DNA of 64,000 bases from Annona cherimola (Eukaryota > Streptophyta > Magnoliopsida > Magnoliales > Annonaceae): positions 11,934,264-11,998,263 of the forward strand of contig CM059972.1 of the NCBI GenBank assembly GCA_030490835.1, given 5' to 3'. This document shows positions 1-11,225 of this stretch, piece by piece. The notes beneath the pieces were generated by a model. That model saw only the letters and a program-made list of their open reading frames with translations, was not told the origin of the DNA and did no database searches. The stretch's first letter is position 1; each line of letters begins with the position of its first letter. Position numbers and translations under genes: made by a program.

Positions 1-90
1 GAATGATACATGCCAAATGTGAAAAGTGGGGACGAAATTGCATTCCCCATCCAATAATAAATGGATTTATCTCAATTCTCCATTACAAAG

Positions 91-465
91 TAGGTTAAGG
101 TCAATCAAATCTAGTCTATATTTCTTTGGGCTAACTACGGAATTCTAAAAATTTGGATTGATTATTTAACCATCAATCCGATCTATCCTAATTTTTTACA
201 GAGTTAAGAGTTATTTCACTTTTTCTAAACCCCATCAAATGATATATGGATGTTTATCCCCCACTAAAATTTTTAGTATTATCTATATATTTCATTATTA
301 TATGCGCACAGTAATGTTTCATTATTATATGTGCACAGTAGATGTACATTAGGTTAAGGTCAATCAAATCTACCATACTTCTTGGGGCTAACATAGGATT
401 CTTAAAATTTTCGTTTATTTATTTAACCATCAATCCGATCTAACCAAATTTTTTACGAATTAAGT
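91..465. repeat. Direct repeat pair, about 110 bp each
   Basis: Positions 91-200 and 350-465 are two diverged copies of one sequence, both starting TAGGTTAAGGTCAATCAAAT and both ending near ATTTAACCATCAATCCGATC. Between them a shorter motif (TTCATTATTATATGYGCACAGTA) also occurs twice, at about 290 and 317. No coding potential is seen in 1-690. The repeat may be a fragment of an unclassified transposon. Confidence 0.7.
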
Positions 466-694
466 TGGAGTTAGATCAATTTTTCCGAACGTATCTCAGC
501 AATACGAGAAAAGATATACTTTTTTACTTTGGAAATAAGATACAAGCACTTACCAAGTACATATCAACACGACTCACTCACTCAAAAGTCTAGTTAATTA
601 AAAGGATTAACTTTAAATATTACCGCAAAAATTTATCTTCTTTAGAATATTCGCTTTTATGAAACTAATTTTTTATATAACACTTTGTTTTTAA

Positions 695-1155
695 TATTTT
701 GATTATTTATGAAAAATTTATTTCATCTATTATATTTACTATTAGTTATAGTATTTTAAAAACTCTTTTATTTATCTAATATCATTATGCGTGGGCTCCA
801 TTGAAAATCAACCTAATAAAATAGTTTCATATTAAATATTAATTTTAAAGTTATATTTTTTTAACATCTAAATATTTAAAATATCATTTCTATGTGAATA
901 AATATTTCTATAAAGAATTATTACATTCTAATCCACGTGTATATGGATCTAACCATTTTTCATAATTTTTATATGAATAAATATTTTTTAACAAATATAA
1001 CCCCGTAAATGTACTTGGTTTGGGTGAAACTTCATCTCCTAAATAAACGAGTTACGTTAAATACGATGAATGACTTGAATTTTAAGTTAATCATTAATAT
1101 CTTAAAAATTAAGGAAATTTACTATTTATATGTAATATGGTTACGTAGAAGCGAA
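695..1155. mobile_element. MITE, family B (arms ending ...TTACATAGAAGCG)
   Basis: This AT-rich element of about 460 bp lacks coding capacity. Its left half (TTTATGAAAAATTTATTTCATC..., TATTTTAAAAACT..., TCATTTCTATGTGAATAAAT) is roughly the reverse complement of its right half, and it ends with a TATGTAATATGGTTACGTAGAAGCG-like sequence. Close relatives occur at 1690-2190, 42515-43018, 45712-46215, 47828-48357 and 49543-49930, which is what defines the family. Edges are approximate. Confidence 0.6.
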
Positions 1156-1256
1156 GCCCATCTTCGAAAACAAATATCACCCTATATTTTACTATAATTA
1201 TAAACATGAACATTGAAAATTTTGCGATAACCTATGTAAATAACTTGTTTCAATCT

Positions 1257-1461
1257 GAGCCCAATGCCGTAGTGCAGTTGGTGCTCACCTCTGGCGTACT
1301 GCCAGGATGTCCCGGTTACGATCCGGGTTGGGAGCATAGTCTCCCATTTTAGGAGCGTTGCACTGTGAAGTGGAGAGTTTTACATTTGAGGAAAAACATG
1401 GAGAAAAAATACACATCAGTTGAAAGACTTGTAATATATGAGACATCAAAAAAAAAAAAAA
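1257..1461 (+). mobile_element. tRNA-derived SINE with 15-bp target-site duplication
   Basis: A 205-bp insertion starts GAGCCCAATGCCGTAGTGCA and ends in a long A tail (about 1448-1463). It contains a pol III A-box-like stretch near its 5' end (GTAGTGCAGTTGGTGCTCAC) and a B-box-like GGTTACGATCC at 1314-1324. It is flanked by the perfect direct repeat AACTTGTTTCAATCT at 1242-1256 and 1462-1476. The A tail, internal promoter and long target-site duplication together identify a SINE. I do not assign it to a named family. Confidence 0.88.
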
Positions 1462-1689
1462 AACTTGTTTCAATCTAGATTAGATTCTAGTCAAGCGCAT
1501 TTTGGTAAAATACACATACACATATATACATATATCATGTGTAAATTTGACAGCATTGTTATATTTGAAATTGTTGGAATATTGTCATCATAATTGTTAT
1601 TCTTGTAGATGTGTGATCCTATCCTGAAAAGAGTAAAATCTTGTGTTAATATTAGGGGTTGGCTTCCATCAACCTTTCTTTTACGTCAT

Positions 1690-2190
1690 TTTTTTTATTT
1701 TTAAATTTTTAATGGTTGATGGAAAATTTACTCCATTAATTATATTTAATATTATTTATATTATTACGAAAACTCTTTCATTTGTTTAGTATCGTGTATA
1801 TATATAAACTTCATCCATAAATGTGCAAAATCAACATAATAAATAATTTAATATCAAAAAATCATTACGAAGTTTTAGTTAATATTTTCAATCCGAAAAT
1901 CATCAAAAATATTATTATTATTATGTGAATAAATGAGTGTAAATGTATTGTTAAATTTACTTATAAAAATATTATTGCATTTTAATATATATGTGAATTG
2001 ATTTTAATATTTTTTCTAATTTATAAATAAATATATATATTTGAACAAATGGGACCTATACATATATTTATTTGAGTGAAACTTGGTCCTATGTAAACAA
2101 ATGATGCTAAATACAATCAAAGGATTGAATTTGAAATCAATTAGTTACATCTTAAAAATTAAGGAGGTTATTTAAAGCCCTTTAAAATTA
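1690..2190. mobile_element. MITE, family B
   Basis: This is a second copy of the palindromic family B element. It contains the family landmarks TTTAATATTATTTATATTATTACGAAAACTCTTT, TTATGTGAATAAATGAG and AACAAATGGGACCTATACATATATTTATTTGAGTGAAACTTGGTC in the same order as other copies. There is no coding capacity. The right edge is blurred. Confidence 0.55.
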
Positions 2191-2454
2191 ACCTAAAAGT
2201 CATCTAAATATGAATAAATGCATGTCCGATGTAAAGCTGAGGATTTTGTCTACTTTGACAATCATGCTTTCATTTAAGGTTTTCTACATTTTTTTTTTTG
2301 TAACCGTTTCCTACATATTTGTTTTAGATAATTTAACTAACAAAAATCTACTTGATTTGATTAGATATGCCACAGGAGCTCAAATCATGTATATCAGCTG
2401 ACTTTGAGGCTCTTTCAAAACTTGGCATGCTCAGCTCCGCAGGCGACAAATATA

Positions 2455-2775
2455 TTTATATAAATTTAAAAAATATTTAAATCTATTCATATATATATTA
2501 AAATATAATAATGATATTTTAAATGGTTTAAATTGTGCAAATACTACTTTAAAATTGATACTTAACATTAAACTATTATTATTATGTTGATTTTACACAT
2601 TTGTAAATAGGAGTCATGCACATTAAAATTAAACCATTGAAAGAGTTTTTGTGATAATATAAATAATGTTAAATACAATAAATAGAGTGAATTTTTCATC
2701 AATCATTAAGACATTAAAAATAAAGTGATTACATAGATGAAGTGTTTCTTAGAAGCATTCACAGGCGACATTTGC
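2455..2775. mobile_element. MITE, family B fragment (left copy)
   Basis: Partial family B sequence running from ATATTTAAATCTATTCATATATATATTAAAATATAATAATG to GTGATTACATAGATGAAGTG. A near-identical direct copy lies at 3258-3580, on the other side of the hairpin element at 2800-3259. Confidence 0.55.
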
Positions 2776-2799
2776 GTAAAAATAAATATATGTATATAA

Positions 2800-3259
2800 G
2801 AGATAATTTCTCTTATACCTATAACAATTGCATATAATTCCTAATATACCCATAATGTTTCATAAATTCCTCTTATAACCATAATATTTCATCATAAATT
2901 CCTCTCATACCCACGTCGTTAAAACCATTATTATCTACCCCATCGAAAAGACGATTTTGCCTTTTAAAATTTTTCTAAGTAAAATAAATCAACCTTAATT
3001 TGACTTTCAAGTTATTTAATATTTTATATTAATAATTTACTACCATCAATTGAGTCATGTTAGGGGTAAATTATCTCAATTAGAAAATTTTAAAAGGAAA
3101 AAATCATTTTTTCAATAGGATAGATAACGGTGGTTTTAACGGCATGGATATGGGAGAAATTTATGGTGAAATGTTATAAGTATAAGAGAAATTTATGAAA
3201 TGTTGTAGGTATATTATGAATTATATGCAATTGTTATGAGTATAAAGGAATTATCCCTT
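2800..3259. mobile_element. Long-hairpin MITE (family F), copy 1
   Basis: The two halves of this 460-bp element are inverted repeats of roughly 200 bp. It starts GAGATAATTTCTCTTATACC and ends GGAATTATCCCTT. Inner landmarks repeat in mirror order: CATAACAATTGCAT.., CCACGTCGTTAAAACCA.. and GACGATTTTGCC.. on the left, TGGTTTTAACGGCATGG.. and GCAATTGTTATGAG.. on the right. It is flanked by TATATAA at 2793-2799 and 3260-3266. It has no coding capacity. A second copy is at 9809-10270. The long arms and 7-8 bp duplications fit a non-autonomous Mutator- or hAT-type element, and I cannot decide between them. Confidence 0.82.
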
Positions 3260-3580
3260 TATATAAATTTGGAAAAATATTTAGATCTTTTCACATATAC
3301 GTTAAAATATAATAATATTTTATAAAATCATTTATTTATATAATAGTGATATTTTAATTGTTTAAATTGTGCAAATATTACTTTAAAATTGAAACTCAAC
3401 ATTAAACTATTGTTATTATGTTCATTTTACACATTTGTAAATAGGAGCCATGAACATTAAAATTAAATAAATGAAAGGATTTTTATGATAATATAAATAA
3501 TGCTAAATACAATAAATAGAATGAATTTTTCATCAATTATTAAGATATTAAAAATAAAGGGATTACATAGAAGAAGCGTT
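3260..3580. mobile_element. MITE, family B fragment (right copy)
   Basis: Direct copy of 2455-2775, including GTGCAAATATTACTTTAAAATTGA and AATAGGAGCCATGAACATTAAAATTAAA, ending GGGATTACATAGAAGAAGCG. The two fragments flank the long-hairpin element, so either the family B sequence was duplicated locally or two related insertions sit side by side. Confidence 0.55.
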
Positions 3581-4267
3581 CCTCACCTAAAAAATATCTT
3601 GGTTGAGATTCCTTCTATTTATGTCTTGTAAGTTATTAGCCCTCATCCTTTGAACAAATTCTTCTCAAAACTACCTTACTTAAGAGCATATTCGAGTGTA
3701 TTCAATAACTTTGATAGAGTTGTAAAGTGACTAAGTGGCTAAGTAATAAAGAGAATATTTTTGGAAAGGATGAAAATAGTGTAATATAATAGGAATAAAG
3801 TTGAAATAATCATAGTATTTGTGTGAAAAAATTAGAGTATTGGGATAAAAATAAAGAGTAGAATAGTTAGATAAGTATAACATCAAATCAATTTTTAAAA
3901 AAACATACGGGAAAAAAATGTAGGAAACAATTTGCAATCAATGCTTATATTATATATATTATCACATTTTAGTTGTCTTTCAGAGCCTAAAAAATCCCAT
4001 ATCCAAATCTTAGAAGAAAGTAGAAATATGTTTGTCCTATACATATATGCTATTAGGTGGGTTTGGAACATTCAATCCCGGCTCAAATAAGAAAAAACAT
4101 AATCGAAAGATTTCTATCTGTCGATTTTGATTCACCAATGAATATTATAATCCCAAATGACAAGCTTATTTGAACCACTAGATTCTCTTATGTAAAAGAA
4201 AGATAACCAGAGAAAAAGAGAAAATTATAAAACACTTTTATTACCTCTATTATCATGTCATACATTA
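3581..4267. other. Unassigned AT-rich sequence
   Basis: I see no gene, RNA or clear repeat boundary here. Short reading frames are AT-rich and look like chance. Parts of 3740-3900 (runs such as GGAATAAAGTTGAAATAA) resemble the interior of family D MITEs but are too diverged to delimit. Confidence 0.4.
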
Positions 4268-4545
4268 TGGGCCTATTTGTTTAAATATAAATTTTTTTTA
4301 ACAAAAATTTTTAATCTAAAACTTTTCATTATCTCAAATTATTTTATTTTTAATTATATGTTCTCATCTGTATATGCAATTATTCTTCTTTTCAATTATT
4401 TTTACATAATTACTAATACAATTAATATATTCATTTTAATTTTATTATCTTTACTTTTCATTGTTATCTCTGTTATATCATATTGTTTTCTCCCATTTAA
4501 AAAATTTTTTATTTAAAAATTTTATTACTTTTCAAACAAACAAAA
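4268..4545. mobile_element. MITE, family D (GGGTGTGTTTGG type)
   Basis: An element of about 280 bp begins GGGCCTATTTGTTTAAATA and ends in TTTTCAAACAAACAAA. The inside is the family D sequence in reverse orientation (AAAACTTTTC..., AATTATTTTTACATAATTACTAATACA, TTATATCATATTGTTTTCTC). Family D recurs at 11010, 30613, 31209, 41897, 42346/43808, 50490, 56916, 57200, 59748, 63073 and 63371. It is non-coding. Confidence 0.7.
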
Positions 4546-4699
4546 AAATGATCTCTTATTTCTTAAAAACACTTTTCCTATCCTTAAAAAACAACAATAT
4601 ATTTTTGCTATTTCTCATATAATTTTTTAAAGTTCTCATGCAACTTTATCCATTACCAGGTATATGATAACATATTTTTCATTTAGTGTAGATTAAAAT

Positions 4700-5066
4700 A
4701 GTGCAGTGAATGTCCTAGGAAGACATACTTTGGAGGATACTTGTTCCACTTCATCCTTCACATGTAAGGCTGGCATGCATTGGCGGGCTTTCTGTGATCG
4801 TGGCAACATACAGACGAATCCTCGCGTTGTTTTAATCGGCCCCTCTCATACCATCGGCTGCCCTGGAGGCAAGAACCAATTTCAAGCGCCAGTGTATCAA
4901 GTGCTGGTTCCGGAACAGCCCCAAATTCCCCTATTTCCAGCCTCGTTCATTCTGCAACGTCAGCGAGCTTGCGATTCTCTTTTCATTTCCGTTATCCCTT
5001 CCTATTTTAGCATCGCTGGCTTGGAATCGTCTGTGGATCCTGCTGCTGTATTTCCGTTTTGTAGCC
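4700..5066 (+). promoter_or_regulatory. Upstream region of the MSRB gene
   Basis: Base composition rises sharply here relative to the AT-rich repeats to the left, as expected for a promoter and 5' leader. A reading frame crosses the region (4706-5158) but it is out of frame with the MSRB start and I see no family resemblance, so I treat it as chance. I cannot place a TATA box or transcription start with confidence. Confidence 0.4.
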
Positions 5067-8000
5067 ATGGCTTCATCTACTCCTCAAAAGTCCGAAGAAG
5101 AATGGAAAGCGATCCTTTCACCCGAGCAGTTTCGGATTCTGCGACAGAAAGGAACTGAGTAAGAAAATGAACCCGAAAAATACGGGTTTTTTCTTCTATT
5201 TGAAATTTTTTTTGGATTCTTTTTTTTGTTGGGATTAATTTGAGATGGGAATTCTTATTTTCTGAATTTGCGTGATTGGGGACTCCCACAGAGCTTGATT
5301 CTGTACTTCTCTTTGATTTTGAAGTTCGTGGAACTTATATATCATGTAAATGAAGTCAGAAGGAGATTTCGTTGTGTGAATATTGGATAATTTGATGGAA
5401 GAACCAATTTCAGGAAGTCAAACATTTGTAGCTAGTTCGCGGTTTATTTTCCTTTTGATGACAACTTAACACCATTCAGCTTAACTCGTGATAACAGAAA
5501 ATTGTTTACTTAGTCGACGAATTTGTGATTAATTTGGATGTTGAACGATTGGATAGTCTTAATTGAGATTGAAGAAAATAAGAAGATGCAGAGATTGGTG
5601 GATACAAAAACAAATGGTGATTTCAATTCTAACGTCTAGGGAGATCGTTGCAATGACAGCATTGGAATGTCAGCAAAATTAGATAAACGATACCTGTAAT
5701 GAAGAAGCCATGAAATAGTCGTTCAATCTGGGCAATAAATAATTAATTAAAAATTAAAAAAACGAGAAATACCCTTATTTGATTTGCATAAGAGAATGAA
5801 TACTCAAATGGCTACTGTTCTTTTGATTTTAACGCAAAATGTCCAGTACAGCTTAGTCCACATATTTGAAGGCTTTTTGGACAATATTGTTTTGCATCTG
5901 TAAAGTTTTTTTTTTTTTTTTTTTTTTTTTTGGAAAAAAATGAATTAGGCAATGCTATAGACTCCCAAACTTTGAACATTCTAATGTAGCACCTGTAATT
6001 ACCCAGGTATCTGCCAGATATTCATACTATAAAATAACCTGACTTTCGAACCAAAATTCAAGATAACTATGTTCTAATAGCCCAAGGCTCATAGTGAAAT
6101 CTGAACCATATACTGTGTTTTCCAATTAGTGACAAAATGCCTGATGATGGATATGGCCAGTAGGTTAACTTAGAACAATGTATTTTGGGTGTCGTGTGGT
6201 CAAGTTCGGTTAATAAGGTTGGAAAAGGTATTATCTTCTATTCTTTGAGAGATCAGTTCATCATTATTTTCACCATCAATTTTTTTTTTTGAAAATCATA
6301 TTTTTTTCACCATCATTGATGTCGGAGCTATTCATCAACTGAGAGACTGACGGTCAGAGAATTCATCAGCATAATATATATGTTTTAATTACCTGTTCAT
6401 TGCAATAAGGCTTGGCACTTCTACTTAAAACCAAAGATTTGGGTCGCTTTTCACTTTTGCACCAGGAATATTTAGTTGTTTTGCATCATCTTAATTCTTT
6501 CTGGGAACCATTTTCACAAGGAATGTTTACCTGCTGCAAATGAATGATTGAAATCATCCAGCATGTGCCAATGAGGCATCTTCTAAACCTCAGATTGTTA
6601 TTCACACAAGTTATTTTATTTTTCTGAAGAATACCAGCATCATTGGCTTTGAGTTAACTAACAGGTCCACTGAATTAAGTCCACATTGATATGAACTATT
6701 TGATATGGGATCTCATCATGCTTTTTAGGTTCTTCTCAGGTTAAGAATTCTATCTGCTAAATGATAAACGGGAATCGATTCAGAGATCTAGAACAGATGA
6801 AGACACCTCTTACCATAGCAATAAAATCTAGAATAGACGAAAATATTTCTTTCATTTTTGCTCACTTTGTGGACATCTTTCTGCAGCTTGTTGATATTAT
6901 GTTCCCTTTTACATCTCTTTTACAATTTTCTTTTCCTTTGCCTTTTCATATCTTTTATATCAAATCAATAAAGCTGTTCAAAATGTTCTATTTGCGTAAT
7001 GCTAGACATTTGAGTCATTTTATGTCATTTGAGATGTTAATATTGTATTATAGTGCTAATGCTGACACCGTGCAGGCCAAGGCGCACTGGAGAATATGAC
7101 AAGCTTTTTGCCGAGGGTATATACACTTGTGCAGGTTGTGGCACTCCACTGTATAAATCCACTACCAAATTTAATTCAGGGTGTGGGTGGCCTGCTTTCT
7201 TTGAGGGCCTTCCTGGGGCAATAACCCGCAATGTATGTTTTTTGTCATTTCCTTGATTTTGTTTTGTGTATATTCTTCTGTCGTTTTGCATGCTTCTTGG
7301 AAATGAATTGAATCTTGTTTTATCAAAGTCGCTCAGCTGCTGGTTTTTATGCATCGGTGTTAATATAGGATTAAAATCTTCTGAATGCACACCATTTAGT
7401 ATGAAATTTCATGATTTTTAGAGACACGAAGCTGTTGCTTTTATAGCTTTAGAGCCTGATAGGTGATGCCAAATTTGGTTTCGTGTTGGGATAACTTGCA
7501 CCATCTTCAAGCTTGATCATTATTTTGTATTTGTTTGGATTGTAATGGATCTCACAGTTGAGAGCATTTATAATAAAATGTTGGGGTGGCACTTACATAT
7601 CAAACAAGCACTTATCTTGGAGAGACTGATGAATACAGAAACAGATGGTGATTACAATTTGAGCACAGGACAGGTCCTACTAAGAGGCTATGCTGAGAAG
7701 ATCATACTAAGTTCCAAATACTGTAGAAGTAGTGTCCATTATATTTGACATCTTAATCTTAGGATCTGAACACATTTAAGATGTTGATGACTCATGATTT
7801 GATCAACTTAACTTCTTGATGTCTGCTGCAATAATGGCACACATAGCTACTAATATGATATGAAGTCACTTTAAAGGAAAGATAGGAGGCAGTGTTTTCA
7901 GCTGGCACAAGAATGTCCATTGATATCTGACAAGGTATGTTCATTTCTCATTTTCAGCCTGATCCAGATGGACGGAGGACTGAAATTACATGTACAGCTT

Positions 8001-8104
8001 GTGGTGGCCACTTGGGTCATGTGTTCAAAGGCGAAGGATTTCAAACACCCACTGACGAACGCCATTGTGTTAACAGTGTTTCTATGAAGTTTGTTCCTGC
8101 TTAA
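5067..8104 (+). CDS. MSRB: Methionine-R-sulfoxide reductase B, cytosolic type (3 exons)
   Basis: MsrB reduces the R epimer of methionine sulfoxide in proteins, using thioredoxin-type electron donors, and so repairs oxidised proteins. Exons are 5067-5158, 7076-7232 and 7958-8104. They join in frame (phases 2 and 0) into 131 aa, with GT-AG at both introns. The N-terminus is [17 protein letters not shown] and no transit peptide precedes the SelR domain, so the product should be cytosolic, like Arabidopsis MSRB5-9. Visible motifs: zinc-binding pairs C49/C52 (CAGC) and C95/C98 (CTAC), the GCGWPAF segment with probable resolving C67, H101/H104 (GGHLGHVF), and catalytic C120 in RHCVNS. The length is typical for the cytosolic class. 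Intron 1 is long (about 1.9 kb) and contains a 26-base T run near 5906. The gene looks intact. Family assignment is secure; the exact paralogue number is not. Confidence 0.95.
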
Positions 8105-8194
8105 GTTATGCATACTTCTATCTCTGCGTGCTTGCAGAAGTTAACTTGTGTAAACTATAAACAACACATCTGAGTTGAGCTTTCAAAATCAGCA

Positions 8195-8352
8195 AGTTAC
8201 TTTGCTACATATGTCAGGAGACATGTTTCAAACTTGAGGTTATGGGTTTGAGTTTGCAAAGTATAGTTGCGTGCTATAGAACCCAAAAAAGTGGTCCAAC
8301 CCTTAGCTAGACCACACGCAGGCGAGAGCTTAGCGCACTGGGTTGCTCTTTT
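8195..8352 (+). mobile_element. Au-type SINE relic, 5' truncated
   Basis: The segment carries a B-box-like GGTTATGGGTTTGAGTTT. It then has CCCAAAAAAGTGGTCCAACCC, and ends GAGCTTAGCGCACTGGGTTGCTCTTTT. That 3' end matches my memory of the conserved Au SINE tail (GGAGCTTNGTGCACYGGGYTGCCCTTT). The A-box end and target-site duplication are not clear. It lies just beyond the MSRB stop codon, so it may be in or near the 3' UTR. 8353-8607 holds no recognisable feature. Confidence 0.6.
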
Positions 8353-8615
8353 CACTCAAGACAACCTTGAGGAAGCCTCATTAAAAACCTCATCGTAAGG
8401 TTGCTATGGGCAGTGGGGAGGATTCAGAGTTCCTCCCGTTTAGCTTTCGCCTTTTTTACCCCTTTGATATTTATGATATTTTAGTTGCCTCAACTTCAAT
8501 TTTTCCTTTTATTTCCTAAACTCTCTCTTTTAGAAATCTATCTATTTTGTCTTTTGCCTTATTTCTGATCATTATCTCGTATCTTTTGGCATTTTTTCGT
8601 TGTCCAGGTCCTAAA

Positions 8616-10356
8616 CAATGTTGTGAAAATCGAATCGGACCGGCCAGTTCAACCACGAACCGGTGACCTGTCCGGTTCGATTCACCCTGGTTACCGGTCG
8701 GGAGAAATAAATCGGATTTTCGCTTTCTCGCTCGCGAGACTCAACTGGTTTACATGTTTGTGATGTCTAAATTGAAAACTCCTCTCTCCCTCTCAGTTTT
8801 TCACAGCTGCTGTAAATCTCTAAATCTATTCCCGCCTTCTATCTTCCTTTTTCCCTCTCGTTTTTTCACAACATCTCTAAATCCCTAAATCTCTTCCCAC
8901 CTTTCATCTTTCTTTTTCTTTTCTCGATTTTTCATAGCAGCCCTAGATCCCTAAATCTCTTTGTGCCATCTATCTTCCCTTTTCCCTCCGTTCGGGCAGC
9001 AGCTCTTCTAGCATTCACATTCGACAACTTTCTTTGGCATAGACGATAGTTGCATTCTTGGTGTTGTCTCCGGTCCCCTTCTCCAATCGACATCATCCCT
9101 TCCTTTTACCCCCTTCGAGCCACAAGCCAGCAACATTCTTCCCTTCACTTCCCATTACATTCTTTGGAATTTGTTTCTTTCCCACTTCCCAATTGACCAT
9201 TTCTTCCCTCCAACACTATCTTTGTCTTTACATCCCTTGCCTTGTCTATCTGCTTCTATGTTGTCCTTGCAATTGTCGTCCTCGGAGGCTTGGAGCTTGC
9301 TCATGGGTGGTCATTGTTGTCCTTATGCTTGCTAGCATGGCACCAACAAATCATAGAGCTCTAAGGCTCTTATCTCCAATAGGCATCGATGGTTTTCTTA
9401 AAGGTCGATTGATTGTATTTTCTTCCTTATTTAATCTTTATGCTCTTGATCTTATTAGTTTATTAGATTGCTAACTCAATTTCTCTCTTCGATGGATCAT
9501 GGATGTTTGGCGCTTAAGCTATTAGTCAAATTTGTTTGTTTGACAATGTGATAAAAAATTAAAATTAATTTTTGCTACTAGCCATTTCTTGTGCATTTGA
9601 ATGGTACCAGGTGCTGCTATTATTTTCTATTAATTTCCATGAATTCTTATTTCCATTATAGCCTTTGCTTTTATATGAGTCATGAAAAATAAAAATTAAA
9701 TCTTACTGGTAGCCAGTTATAAAATTTTTTGAATTATAATTCTAATTTATGTTATTTTCAATCATTCAAATTGTAAGATTTTAACTTAAGAATATATTAA
9801 ATATTTTAGAGATAATTCCTCTTATACTCATAACAATTGCACATGATTTCTAATATATCAATAACATTTCATAAATTTCTTTTATATTCATAACATTTCA
9901 TCCTAAATTCTTTTCATACTCACGCTGTTAAAACCACTGTTATCTATCCTATTGAAAAGACGATTTTTTTCATTTAAAATTTTTTAATTGAGATAATTTA
10001 ACCTTAACATAATTCAATTGATGATAGTAAATCATTAATACAAGATATTAAATAATTTCAAAGTCATATTAAGGTTGGTTTATTTAAATTAGAAAAAAAT
10101 TTAAAAGGGCAAAATCGTCTTTTCAATGGGGTAGATAATAGTGGTTTTAACGGTGTTAGTGTGGAAGGAATTTAGGATAAAATGTTATGGGTATAAAAGT
10201 AATTTAAGAAATATTGTGAACATATTATGAATTATAGGCAATTATTATGAGTATAAGAGAAATTATCCATATATTTTATATAAAATGTCAGTATAGCACT
10301 TCAATCCGGTTTTCACAAACGGTTGTCTCTTCATCAAGTCGGTTCCGAAAGCATGG
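8616..10356. mobile_element. hAT-like non-autonomous DNA transposon, 1741 bp
   Basis: The left end CAATGTTGTGAAAATCG.. matches the terminus of the clear element at 15888-17092 (CAATGTTGTAAGAACC..). The sequence GTCCTAAA stands immediately before it (8608-8615) and again at 10357-10364, giving an 8-bp target-site duplication as expected for hAT. The right terminus GGTTCCGAAAGCATGG is a diverged inverted copy of the left end. GGACCGGCCAGTTCAACC.. follows the left end, as in the relative. The interior is C/T-rich with no transposase. A hairpin MITE is nested at 9809-10270. Confidence 0.72.
9809..10270. mobile_element. Long-hairpin MITE (family F), copy 2
   Basis: A 462-bp near-palindrome starting GAGATAATTCCTCTTATACTC and ending GAGAAATTATCCAT. 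It matches copy 1 (2800-3259) along its length. It is flanked by the perfect 8-bp duplication ATATTTTA at 9801-9808 and 10271-10278. It sits inside the hAT-like element 8616-10356, so it is the younger insertion. Confidence 0.85.
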
Positions 10357-10364
10357 GTCCTAAA

Positions 10365-11009
10365 CCTTCGATCATATCTAATGTACGGAATGTACGAACA
10401 GCAATAACCATTCCGATAGTGAGGACGTTTCGTACTTATATTGAGGAAATAACGATTTGTGATGGATGATTTATTGGAGCACCTTCAACCAAAAACGGGG
10501 AGTTTATTTCATCAAAAAAAAAAAAAAAAAAAACGGGGAGTTTATAGATCTCAATACTTGGGTGTGAGTTTTACCAGCAGGTAGAGATTCAAAATTGAGC
10601 TTGGATTTTAATAAGTTAGATTTATATTTCTTTTACAAGTTGTGCAAGTGCAGCATTCGAAGTCCCAAAGTAAATTAAAACTATAAACAGTAAAAAAAAT
10701 GTAAACCAAACAAAAAGAAGAAATAAGCGTAGAAGTTGAGTTGCAAAATTAGGCTTGTTAGGATAATTATTAATAGAAACCTTTGAAGTGGGTAAAGAAT
10801 CAGCTGCATGGTTCATTATGCATCACTATCATGCTAGGGAAAATTACTCGAATACTTATATTATTTGGCCCTAATTTTTAATACACGTTCAATTTTTTTA
10901 AAATAAATTTTAGCTATACCCGTGAAGTTTGCAAAATATATATATATGTGCCATGCACATGCCGTCATCTAACTTCAGTCAAAAAATTTTAAATGACTAT
11001 GGGTGCGCC
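10365..11009. other. Unassigned intergenic sequence
   Basis: No gene or bounded repeat is seen. There is an A run near 10515-10533 (followed by AAACGGGGAGTTTAT, repeated from 10496) and a short TA microsatellite at about 10938-10948. Confidence 0.4.
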
Positions 11010-11225
11010 TATAAAGTGAGAATAATTTTGGAAGAAAAGTTTGTAGTATAAAAGTTTTTAAAATAGGAAAAAATGATGTGGTATGATAAGGATAATAGTA
11101 ATGATTGAAAAATTGGTGAATTGTATGAAAAATTATGAAGAAATAATTAAACAGCAGGGCAATTGTACAGGAAGACATGATGAAATAATTAAAAAGCAAG
11201 ATAGCTTTGAAAAAAAATTTAAATT
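11010..11225. mobile_element. MITE, family D, truncated
   Basis: Contains the family D interior (TATAAAAGTTTTTAAAATAGGAAAAAATGATG..., ATGAAGAAATAATTAAACAG..., AAATTGAAAATTTTTTGGG) but lacks the GGGTGTGTTTGG and CCAAACACACCC ends. It abuts family E at 11226. Confidence 0.5.

Noticed and set aside
4706..5158. 150-residue open frame over the MSRB promoter and exon 1
   Set aside because: It runs out of frame with the MSRB exon, ends in the intron donor region and shows no domain; the MSRB exon in another frame explains the sequence.
9058..9474. 138-residue open frame
   Set aside because: It lies in the C/T-rich interior of the hAT-like element 8616-10356 and has no recognisable family.
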